From the NCBI RefSeq assembly GCF_026212465.1, contig NC_080063.1:7821702-7885701 (forward strand): 64,000 bases of DNA. The letters are read 5' to 3'. The position numbers were made by a program, and so were the translations under genes. This document shows positions 25,833 to 36,700 of the stretch, one piece after another; the first letter of the stretch is position 1; every line of letters starts with the position of its first letter. The notes beneath the pieces are model-generated. The model was given only the letters and a program-made list of their open reading frames with translations, searched no databases and was not told where the DNA came from. The stretch is from Amaranthus tricolor (lineage: Eukaryota > Streptophyta > Magnoliopsida > Caryophyllales > Amaranthaceae).

Positions 25833-25929
25833 AGTGGTCTTTTGATTTTCTAAAGGAAAATAGATCAAGAACTAGGAATGCGAAGTGAAGATAAGAAAGG
25901 AAAGGGCGTGGAAAAGAGGGTGAGGATTG

Positions 25930-27580
25930 ATGAGTAGAATTAAGGATAGGGTATTCGTTGGTTGACAAACCTCTTTAACATCATTTTGAGGACACATAAG
26001 ATGCCAGAAGAATGGAGGAATAGCACATTAGTACCTCTGTTTAAGAACAAAGGCGATGCACAAGTATGCGGAAACTATAGAGGTATCAAACTTCTAAGTC
26101 ACACAATGAAATTGTGGGAAAGAGTGATAGAGGGGAGAATTAGACAGGAAACAATGATTAGAGAGAACCAATTCGGGTTTATGCCAAGAAAGTCAACCAT
26201 TGAGGCAATTCATGTTTTGAAGAAACTGATGGAGAGATATAGGGAGCGAAAGAAAAATTTGCATGGTGTTCATTGCCTTGGAGAAAGCGTATGATAGCAT
26301 ACCACGACGAGTCATCTGGGAAAGCCTCAAGGCTAGAGGTATTTCTTCAGTGTACATTGAGGCCATACGGGATATGTATGACACAGTTTCGATTAGCATT
26401 TAAACACCGGTGGGGAAAACAAAGCCTTTTCTGGTTAAAGTAGGGCTACATTAGGGATCGACTCTAAGCCCTTTCATCTTTACTGTCATAATGGAAGAGA
26501 TTTCTAAATCTATTTGGGAGACGGCACCGTGGTGCATGATATTTGCGGACGACATAGTGCAGGTAGCAGAAACCAGAAAGGAGGTTAGTGACAAATTGGA
26601 TGAGTGGAGGGAAGCTTTAAAAGGTAAAGGTTTGCGCATCAACCGAAGACCGAGTATCTGTATTGTGACTTTAGTGGTACATCACCTGTAGGTGAATCAG
26701 AAGTGTCCATAAATGGAACTGTTGTTAAGAGTACAACCAAGTACAAGTATTTGAAATCGATCATCCAAAGGGATGGGGAGATTGACGGGGATGCAAATCA
26801 TCGTATACAGGCGGGTTGGCTCAAGTGGCGAGCAGCCACCGAAGTGTTATGTGATAGGAAATTCTCAAGAAAGTTAAAAGGAAAATTCTACCGGGTGGCA
26901 ATCAAACTCGATCTACTATATGGGATCGAATGTTGACTTATAAAGAAAATTTTCGAACATAAGATGGAAGTTACAGAAATGCGTATGCTGAGGTGGATGT
27001 TTGGGTGCACTTTGATGGATCGAATTAGGAACCAAGACTTTAGGGACAGACTAGGGGTAGCCCCTATATCTGGAAAAATGCGCAAGCATAGATTAAGGTT
27101 GTTTGGTCATGTGCAGAGAAAGACTTTTGACGCCCCTGTGAGGAATGTAGAAAGCATTATAGTAGAGGGTAAGAGGAGTCGAGGTAGACTCAGGAGAACT
27201 TGGGATGAGCAAATAAGAGTTGACTTGCATGAGTTAAACCTCTCTGCAGACCTGACTAGGGATATGAGCAGTTGAAGACGACATATCCATGTCCCAGGCT
27301 TTTGATGTCCGCTTAGTTTTCCTTTTAGTGCCCATAACCTCATGCTCTTATCGTTTCCTTTCTTTTAGTTCTGTGTTTTCCTCTGTAGTAGCTCCCCTTT
27401 TTTATGCCTTTAAGTTATCTTGCACGTGTAATCACGTCTCTTTATCTTCCTCGAGCCGAGGGACTTCTTTGGCCGCGCTCTCCTTTATGGGTATGAGTTG
27501 CCGCCGTCTTTCCCTCCCTAGACCCTTGCTTAGTCCTCTATGCGCGGGATATACAGGGTAGAATGATGATGATGATGATG
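25930..27580 (+). pseudogene. RTE-type LINE reverse transcriptase, 5'-truncated and interrupted
   Basis: In order: KMPEEWRNSTLVPLFKNKGD, NYRGIKLLSHTMKLWERVIE and ENQFGFMPRKST (fingers and palm); DLEKAYD in a shifted frame near 26275; the catalytic FADD motif in WCMIFADDIVQVAE near 26540; and the C-terminal GVAPISGKMRKHRLRLFGHV with EGKRSRGRLRRTWDEQI near 27060-27230. The FADD form and the C-terminal block mark the RTE clade. There are several stops and frame changes. The element ends in a 3' tail with (GAT)n at about 27563-27580. The endonuclease region is missing. Confidence 0.88.
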
Positions 27581-27671
27581 TAAGGAATAAAAGGGAAGAG
27601 AAAGAAAGTGAAAAATAAGAAAGAAAGGTAAATGATGTAAGGTAAATTGATTAGTGGTCTTTTTTTTAGTT

Positions 27672-27870
27672 GGTTCTACTTATTTATTTTATTTATAGGC
27701 TTTTAATTTATCTTTCCTGTATAGTTACTTCTCTTTATTTTCTCGAGCAGAGGGACTCATTTGGCCGCACTCTCCTTTATGGTATGAGTTGTCGCCGTCC
27801 TTCCCTCCCCTGACCCTGTTCATAGTTTTTCTATGAGCGATATACACTACGTAGGATGATGATGATGATA
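27672..27870 (+). mobile_element. Second RTE-type LINE 3' tail, next to MULE remnant B
   Basis: Contains TTTGGCCGCACTCTCC and TATGAGCGATATACACTACG and ends in (GAT)n at about 27856-27870. It lies immediately left of the MuDR-like coding fragment and may have truncated it. Confidence 0.7.
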
Positions 27871-27889
27871 AATTCAAAAAAGTAGTAGG

Positions 27890-28700
27890 AATGCTGAGTA
27901 TGTTGAAGGTAAACATAAACTATTTGTATGCAACTCGAACATGGATTTGAATGAGTTTAAACTTGATATATGTTCTATAATTGATATTGACTCGACAAAA
28001 AATATCGTGAATATAAGTTTTAAATATGTCATGAGTGGACAATTCTTAGCCTATCCTATTAAGGATGAGGAGGCATTAGTGGCTATGTGGAAGCATTTAA
28101 AGTCTACCCTTATCCTCTCTTTGGAGTTATATGTAGAAGAGGGTCCCTTAGGGAATCAAGTGGTAAATGTAACTTATAATCCTTCTCCTACGTCTATGCC
28201 TTTGTTAACCTAAGAAACTCAAAATCCATTTGTTCCTTCCCCATCTTGTACTCCTTATCAACCCCCTCAAATGCAAGTTTCAAATGACATAAGATTAACT
28301 TAGGAGAAAGAAATGAGGGGATACCTTTTGATGATGATGATGAGAGTAATGACGTTGTGGATGCTCCTTTTGAGGACAATGTTGATGTTGTTGTGGATGA
28401 GGATGCTCTTACCAATGACATGACCCTAAACAACATTCCTACAATCGTTTCTCCTACACCTTATGCTCTAGTTCCCCCTCTAGATGAACATGCTGAGGAC
28501 AACTCTTTTAGGTATTTAGATTGTAACACAACTTTCACTGAAGAAGAGGAGTTCCAAAAGGGTATAGTGTTTGATAATAAGGACTCTTTGTTGGAATTTG
28601 TTAGATTGTATCATATTCGTAGAAATACCTTGACTTATGAATGCTCAAAACTTTCGAAAATGAATTATTCTGCCTTGAACATGCATTGGCCTATAATGGC
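27890..28700 (+). pseudogene. MuDR-type transposase, N-terminal part only
   Basis: A first block, AEYVEG then CNSNMDLNEFK, runs into LALEL-like sheets of the N-terminal module. A second block after stops and a frame change has EEEFQKGIVFDNKDSLLEF and RNTLTYECSK, which fits the MuDR DNA-binding N-terminal domain (PF03108 type). The catalytic DDE domain is absent; sequence similar to the GRF gene's 3' end begins soon after. The fragment corresponds to the one fused to PMD in element C. Confidence 0.7.
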
Positions 28701-28855
28701 TTGTAATAGCTTAATGTTTTTATTGCAAATAAATCAAACAAAAAGTTGAAATAAAATAGGGAAAATGATGTCAAAAATGCGACTCAATTTCATTAATAAT
28801 GTAACCAATGCGATAAAAAATACATAGTTTATCCATGAAATAAAACTATTATTAC

Positions 28856-29692
28856 CTAATATTGCTTTTTAAACTTTTTCATTATTCTCTTCGTCTCTTC
28901 CCTCCTATACACTTTATCATTTACTTTCCTTCTCAAGTTAAGTATATTGTTTTTAAACTCCTCTTTCTCTTTATCGAGTTTAATAGTAATATTTTTTTTG
29001 CTATTAGGTGTCCTTTAGATCAACCCACCTAAAGTAGGTTGTGGTGTGCACCGGTCCAAACCCAGGCCGGAAGATCGGAATTTTGAATATGCTAAGACCG
29101 GAAACCAAACTGATTCCATCCAGTCCGGTCCCAGTCTAACCCGTTTTTCTCCCAGTCTAGTCCGGGTTTAGACCGATTAGACCAGATGCAATTTTTGATA
29201 TCAAAAATAAATTTAAAATGGAGGATTTTAAAATAATTAGCAAATTAATTATTATAAAATTAAAATATTTGAGTTAAAATTTTTTTTTATGTTAGCAAAA
29301 AAAATATATAAAATCCTTTAAATAAGTATATGCATAAAAATCGTAAATATTATTTCTCTTCAACTTTTATATATATCTAGTCTAATCCGGTCTAACCCGG
29401 GTTTTTCCGGGCTTAGACCGGAACAAACCGAAAAACTAGAATGATGAATAAGTAAGACCTGGAGGCTAGACTGGATGCAATTGGTCCGATCTGGTTTTGG
29501 CCTGGTCACAATTGATTGCGATCCAAACCGCCAACCAGTCTCATTTTGCACATCCCTAAAAGCTGGTATATCCCAATCCTTCACCATGAAAAAATGAATA
29601 AGCAATATATTGATGAACAGTATCAAAGACGCTCCACTCATGACCGTTTTCGACTTTATGACCGCATCACCACAATGACAATGCTTTTCCAT
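28856..29692 (-). pseudogene. GRF-type zinc finger plus coiled-coil gene (copy B), split by a hAT MITE
   Basis: On the minus strand the start ATG (29692-29690) leads to KHCHCGDAVIKSKT. A frame change follows, then HGEGLGYT up to 29559. The MITE at 29039-29558 interrupts here. On the other side YFRWVD continues, then a Lys/Glu-rich coiled coil (LDKEKEEFKN, RIMKKFKKQ) to a stop at 28858-28856. The joined pattern CxCG...GYTYFRW is the GRF zinc finger. It matches the copy in element C (GCTYFRWI plus LEKEKKELKD). GRF fingers bind nucleic acid in several enzymes; here the protein is tiny and its role in the transposon is unknown. Confidence 0.8.
29039..29558. mobile_element. hAT-type MITE inserted in the GRF gene of remnant B
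   Basis: 520 bp. The ends are TTGTGGTGTGCA and TGCACATCCCTA (reverse complement TAGGGATGTGCA). The flanks AAAGTAGG (29031-29038) and AAAGCTGG (29559-29566) are an 8-bp duplication with two changes. Removing the element and one flank copy restores the GRF reading across the site, which independently supports the borders. Subterminal CCGGTCC / CCGGGTT motifs occur on both sides. Confidence 0.82.
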
Positions 29693-29983
29693 TGAATGAA
29701 GCTTTTACAAATACTAATAAAATATACATGATAACATTAACTAAAATTATTAAGTAAATTCAATAATAACATTAAATAATCAACATAACCTTCGAAACGG
29801 TTTTGTTGCTATTTTGGTTGAATTTAAATGGAATGAAATAAGCCATTTTAATGTGTATTTATAGAACACTTATTCGACATTCATTTTTATTGACATCGAA
29901 CAATATACAAATAGTTTGACCAACCATAAGAACAAAGTCAATTAAAGACGTTGTTAACTATACTTTTTTTACCAACGTTATTT

Positions 29984-30008
29984 TGTTTGTTGTTACTAAC
30001 AACGAACA
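29984..30008. repeat. 25-nt hairpin near the right end of remnant B
   Basis: Centre GTTGTTACTAACAAC with decaying outer stems. It has the same TGTTACTAACA core as the hairpins of element C. Confidence 0.75.
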
Positions 30009-30075
30009 AAACCAAATCATAAGTTTGGACTGGGAGGTTCTTTATTTTGGAAAATAAGTTTTTCTCTTATTTATT

Positions 30076-30765
30076 TACTAGATAGTGCCCGTGTGATACA
30101 CAATTTTATTAAATTTTCAAATTACATTAATTTATATAAAGTATTACAACTATTAATAGCACATTTCAAAATCAAATTTAACACAATAATATGTAAAATT
30201 ATTTTATAAAAGTTTAAACGAAAAAATAGTTTTTGTCATGGAAAATATAATTGACTTACATAAAAAATAGTCACAATCTGAATCATATTAGAATTGAACA
30301 TTGCATTTAATTAACCAATTATATAAATAAGAAAAAATCCTAATAAAAGTATATTATGTTTTAACCATCTCAAAATATCCAATACACTAATAATACTCAT
30401 TTGATAAATAAATTAAATTTTTTTTATAATAATTGAAAAAAAATAATATATATGATTTTCTAATACATTAATGATGTGAGTAATAAAATCAAAAATAAAA
30501 AAAATAGTCATAAAAACAATAACATTATTTAGTACTGAGAAGAAAATTTTTATTAAGATTATAACATCTAAGCAATTTTAAATACTAATAATGATGTCAG
30601 TAATGTTTTTTATTTTAGTATAATAGTTAACGATGCATTTGGGAAGTTTTATTCCAATTGAGCTTATTTTGTATACAATTTTTCCGGAAAGTTCATCTGC
30701 CCGTTTCTAAATTTCTCCTTCATTGCTGGTGTTGTGAGCTCGGAGAGAGAAAAGCGTAGGCAAAC
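30076..30765. other. AT-rich spacer and NDUFA6 promoter
   Basis: No coding sequence. The last 100 or so bases, up to the ATG at 30766, are less AT-rich and probably hold the NDUFA6 5' UTR. Confidence 0.5.
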
Positions 30766-33700
30766 ATGGCGGCAGTTTGGAGAGCGAAGGTACCCCCAAA
30801 CTCAGCAAACTTAGAAGAAGCTCGTAAAAGGGTGTTTGAATTCTTCAAGTTAGCCTCCAGATCACTCCCTACTGTTATGGATATCTACAATCTCAACGAT
30901 GTCACCACCATTTCTCAACTTCGCTCTTCTATTTCTTCTCAGATCCGGAAGAACGCCCACATCAAAGATCCTAAGGTCCATTATCCTTTCTCATTTCTCA
31001 ATTTGATTTTGGAAATATATATAGTATCTGTTTGTTCTATTTTGTTGAATTGGGCCAAAGTTTGATTTTCTGTGTTGTTTCTTGTTAGTTTTGCTTGTTT
31101 TTTGATTTATGCCGTGGTATTTGAATGCAAGTCGACAATTCCAAAGGCTTAATCCCAACAATATGAAGTGATTTGTCGTGCTTTTAACCGAAAAGTAAAG
31201 ACATGGATGGACTCTTTTTGCAGTGTAAATAAGATTAATTCTAAGAGTTGAATATAATCAAATGTCATATAAGTAATGTTCAAATTGGATTATTGTGAGA
31301 GGCTAAAATTGTGCTTCAGTAATTGTTGTAAGGAAACGTTTTAGATAAAGATTTTAATGTTTGACAACAATGAAGGTTATTGTTGTGGGAGGCAAAAATT
31401 TTCAGTTAGTTTTAATTCAAGTAAAGGAGCATTGTTAGGTCATCTTTGGGATTAAGCGGTTTGCAGAATTAGCCAACTTTAAAAAATTTATTCAGTTATA
31501 CTGTTGTTCAATTGTGTTTAAGTGCCTCTGCTAGTGAAAGATTTCTTTTAACAAAGGTTGTTTGCATGTGAGTTGCTTGGAATTTTTAATTCACCAAGTA
31601 TCCCTATCTCTATTATAGCACTTTCAAGGCATTGAGGCTTGAGATGGAAATTTTTCAGTAGTGCAAACATGAACAACTTGTGTTATTGGAGGTGTATGTA
31701 GTATTTCTATTAGTTTGGTTGGCTTTCAGTCAGTTTCACATGATTATCCAATCTCCACATAAATCGAAAACAAGAAAAGCTAATTGTGGTCAGGTTTGGG
31801 CTATTTTAAATTAGAAAAGTGAATTGTCATACACAGTATATTACATAGGGTCTTACGTAAAATAAATAAAAGTTTGTTAGAGTTGTTATTTCAAGTTTGT
31901 TATGTTAGTTACTCTTTTATAAGATGTTTGTTTGCGTTTATTCTTGTTTGTTTTCCCCTCCCATATCTTATAAATAGAGGGGAGTATGGGATGTTAAGGA
32001 TAGGAAATTTAGTAGGCATCTCATTGTAGTGCTTGTATTCATTAATGAAATTTATGTTTCAAAGGGCTGTCCAAAATGGTTTCATGCACTCGTTTAAACC
32101 CACATCCACCAATGAAATTTATGAGAAGTTGGGAAAAGGCATTTGTGAGATTTGTGATAGAACATTTTGATTCGGAACATGAATGTAGTCACAACGGATA
32201 TTCACTCCTCATCCTACATCAAGAAATGAAGGATGAATTAATGGCATTTATATACCATAAAGAAAAAAAAGAAGAGGACCATGAAGGGAGCGTATAGGTT
32301 GTTAATATGGGACAGAAGGTAAGAGAGCCGGACACATGTGAGAATCAAATAACAGATCAGGAAGAGAATCTGAAATACCAAGAAGAGCACCCAAATGTGG
32401 TGGAGAAAGAAAAAGATAAATGTGAGCATAATGGGTAAGAAAAGGTTACAGAAAAATAAAGAAAGAGACGGTAAGAAAGGCAAGAGAAACAGGATGAATT
32501 TGGAAAAAAAAAAAACAAAGAAGGGGAAAAAGAAAAAGAAAACGACAGAAATGAAAGGGAAAACATAAACAATGGGAAAAATAATGAAGGTACAAAAATA
32601 AAAGGGAATGGTAGAAAAGGAACTTGTGATGTTCATAAAGAGGGGAAGCTAGGTCAAGTGTTTAGTGGTTCTGGGGGAGGTGGGGGAGGTCTGGGCAGGT
32701 GTTTAGTGCAACCGGCCTTTATTATGAATTCTATTAGAGATAATTTTCCTGGATTTATGCTAGTATGAATCAGATATATAATATTAGGCAATCAATAAGG
32801 AGAGAAGAGATGGAGGGTAGGACTCCCCTTCAACATTGTCTTTATATGGCCACAGAACTTAATTACGTGGTCTGGACAGACTTGGATAGCGAAGGGGAAT
32901 TGAGCAGACTATTAGTTGCAAATCCTACCTCTATCCAAATGATACGTACGTGGCCGTATGTTGTGCTGATAGATACAACGTACAAAACGAACAAACATAA
33001 GTGGCCACTATGTGAAGTGATTGGAATGACGCCAACCAATCACAACTTCTTGGTTGCGTTCTGTTTGATGCGAAATGAGGCAGCGGTGTCGTATTCTTGG
33101 GTGTTGCAGGGATTGAGAGATATTTTCGGCATAGCTCAGACTCCTAGCGTCATTGTAACCGATCGAGATGAAGGTTTATCTGCAGCTATTCGTGACGTCT
33201 TCCCAGGTAAAAAGATTTTGTTGATTAATTATTGTCGTTGAAAATGATTTAATTACGTTCAATATTGTGTTTAATGTAGCTGTGCGGCATTTGTTATGCA
33301 TTTGGCATATTGCAAACGACGTGGAGAACATGGTGGACAAGTTGTGTGGGGGGGAAAAATCAACAAGGGCAAATATTCAGGAAAGGTAGATGCCCGACGA
33401 AGTGCCTGCTCACCAATGCGGGCACTAAAGGGGAACCTACTCCATGCCTCCAAGAAGGCATCCGAAGAAGCAAATGTCACGGAGTAGGTACCGTGTGCCG
33501 GTCGCATAGCCTTCGCTGGTCAGATAGGAGCGGGGGGAATAGCCTGCACAATCCCGACCCACTGTCCGCTCCGGCATGTACACCCCGATGATATCAAAGC
33601 AAGTGATATCCCCGATGAAGGTGGTGCGTGGGTGCTCATTGAGCAACGCCCTAGGAGCTGAAATGTAAGGAGTCCATTCCACCTGCATACAGGCCAAGTT

Positions 33701-36700
33701 AACAAATAAAAATAATGTAAACTTAAAAACATAGCTTATATTAAAGTGTGATGTGATGTACAATACCTGCGTTTCCGTCGTGCAGTCTAGTATGTTACGG
33801 CACTCCTTCAGCCTCTCCACCTCACGACATGGTTTCTTCGTCGACTACATCTCCACCCTTGTCTTGTTCGGCTCGTCTGCTCGGCGAGGATGAGAGCAGA
33901 AAGCGGGAAAGTACTCATAGATCCATGTCTGCAGCAATGTGAGGCAGCCCACAATGGTCTTGCAGCCAGCCCTAGATGCCATTCCGAGCTGCCGATACAA
34001 GTAGAGCAAGGTCACCGCACCCCAGGCAATCTCATGCTGATCGACGGTCACGGCAAGTATCGGGTGAGGTCGCATGCCGGTTCTGGTCTTATCTGCCAGC
34101 AAGGTAGAGCCGACGATAGCCATGTAGTAGGCTGTCGTCTGCGTATCCATGGCCTGGGACCTATGACACAGATGCATCAGCTCAGCAACGTTCACGCAGC
34201 CGCAAGTGAATGCACCTCTATGTCGAAGCTCAGACATAGGCTCCCCGAACAAATTGGTGACACTGACCTGCCACTCCGCCTCAGAAGGCTCAGCCAGCAG
34301 AGAACCTTCAATAGCAATGCCCAGTATGTGTTGCACGTCGTGCAACATAATCGTCATTTCGCCCCATGGCATGTGGAAGGTGTTCGTATCCGGCTGCCAC
34401 CTCTCCACGAACGCCGATATCAAAGCACAGTCGTTGTGCTGGTGCATAATGTACGGTAGTCGGCCGAGGGAAGTGGCTGGTAGAACATCGTACAGCGCAT
34501 CGGACATATCCCTCAGTCCGATGATGGCCTCCAACATCCTCTTCCTACTACGGCATTCCAGAAGCGGAGGCGTACGCTCGGAGCCGTCGAAAATAAGTTT
34601 AGCTATGTGCCCGCCATAGCTAGGGATCAGTCGCGTATCTGTCGGCTCCCCGGGCTGGGGCGATATGACTAACCAGTCCGTGCCAGCGGACTGTGAGCGC
34701 CTGCTCTCCCGTGGCGGCTCGTTTTCAACAAGACTACGTCCTGCACGCTCAGATGCGGCTGAAGAACTAGGGTCGCCACGTGCGAATCTCCTGTCACACC
34801 CCCGGACAATAGTCCAGTCCACTGGCCGAAAGTCAGGAGCTTCGTATTAGGTCCAGTCCACTGGAAACCCCCCAACTACTCTGAATACTACTAGCCTGGT
34901 CCTCAACAGGGGTTCGCACTAGGTCCAGCGCACTCGACCTTTGGGCAATACTGTGTCTGGCAGCCTCTTCCTGCCTAGCCCTCCTAGCAGAACCTGTTAC
35001 CCCCTCTCATGCGGGTCCCCTCTGAGTTAGGTAGGCCGAGAACTATTACCTCTCAACATGTGTCTAAAAAAACCCTCTCCTTTTCCTTGATTACCAGCCA
35101 TTTACTACAATGTTTAATCATTTAAGTAAATATTAATAATAAATGAACATAATCAAACGTTACGTTAAATTAACCACATGAAAAAAAACAATAATTAATT
35201 AGCAACAACAAAATTTAAATAATCATTACCAACAAATACAATGTTACAACATATTTACTATTACGATTATTAATAATATTATTGTAGTTAATTTTCTAAA
35301 TTCACAATAATCATAATACTAATAACAATATTAACAAAAAACAAAACATTAATAATAATCATAACAATAATAACACAAACAATAATAATAATCATAACAC
35401 TAATAACAAAATCAATAATTAATAATAATAACAGTAATATTAACAAAGTTATTAATAATTATTATTATTATTATAACAAACATATTTAAAATAATAAATT
35501 AATAATCAAAACAAAAAAAAATTTTTTAACAAAAATAATAACAATCACAACAATAATAACAATAATAATAAAATTAATAATAATAACAGTAAATAATAAT
35601 AATAATAACAATAATAATATAATTAAAAACAATAATAATTATTCTAAAACAAACGATTGAACCGGGGTCCAATCGCCCAGATCTGGGCGATTCACTCCAT
35701 TTTTTTTTTCTAAAAAAAATTTAAATTAATTACATTAAAAAAAATTACCTCGATTAATTTTTTGCGGATTGAACTTAGTTTTTGCTCCAAAAATTTGCTT
35801 TTGTAAGTTTGTTTTAAGTGTGGTAAGAAAAATTTTTGTGCGATTGTGGTATATATAGAAAATTTTAAGTTCAATGGCAAAATTGTAATTTTTTGAAAAA
35901 TCAGGGGCAAGTTCGTAATTTCTTCAGGGGTGGCGATAAAATGAAAAAGGTGGTGATATTTAAGGATTGGGTAAATAAAACTAGTTAGAGTTGTTATTTT
36001 AGGTTGTTATGTTAGCTACTCTTTTATAGGATGTTTGTTAGTCTTTATTCTTGTTTATTTTTCCCTTCCTATATCTTATAAATAGAGGGGAGTATGGGAT
36101 GTTTAGAAGTAGGCATTTAAGTGGGAACACTAACAGTTATTGGAAGACTCGAACATCCCATTGTATTCATTAATAAAGTGAGTTTTAGGTTACTGTCTTG
36201 GGCTGATCTGTTACATGAATCAACTTGCGAATTATGTTGCATTGCTTATAGTTATTATAATCTGAACAATTTTAAGTTGATTTAATCTATAACCTGAAAT
36301 CAGTGACCTAATTTTCGATTAGAAGAGGCATGATATTCATTGTCTTGATTTATGTAGTGAACCGTCTTTTTTAGCAACGCTCTTTTCAAAACATGACTAT
36401 AGAGATCACTATACAAGTTACAATAGAAAGCTGACAAGTTCAGAAGTGTCCGAGCCTCTTTATATATTTCTGGTGAAGTAAATTTTAAAGCTGAGGAGCA
36501 TATAAACATTATTGGCATAAATTCTCGTCTTACCTTAGGTGAAACTTTAATGTTACTTTTCTAGTGTTTTGTTGTATGATTCAGAATGTTGGGTTTTTAG
36601 AAAGAATCATAGTAGAAAGATGAGAGTAGTGGAAATGCGAATGCTTTGATGGATGAGTGGCATACCTTGATGGATAGAATTCGAAATGAAGGTATAAGAA

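Larger units (their letters stand above)
27890..30075. mobile_element. MULE-like remnant B
   Basis: Holds a MuDR N-terminal fragment (+), a GRF zinc-finger gene (-) split by a hAT MITE, a 25-nt hairpin at 29984-30008 and a right end at about 30020-30075. The reverse complement of that right end (TTATTTTCCAAAATAA then CCTCCCAGTCCAAACTTA) is laid out like the TIR of element C. I could not find a left end; the LINE tail at 27870 abuts the coding fragment. Confidence 0.55.

Noticed and set aside
32238..32636. 132-codon Phe/Leu-rich minus-strand ORF
   Set aside because: Low-complexity translation of the purine tract, not a membrane protein.
33890..34619. Long plus-strand ORFs opposite the PMD gene
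   Set aside because: They are antisense shadows of the GC-rich PMD coding sequence; the minus strand shows the conserved domain.
35100..35650. Possible satellite array
   Set aside because: Only imperfect AAT/AAC-rich low complexity; no longer repeat unit visible.
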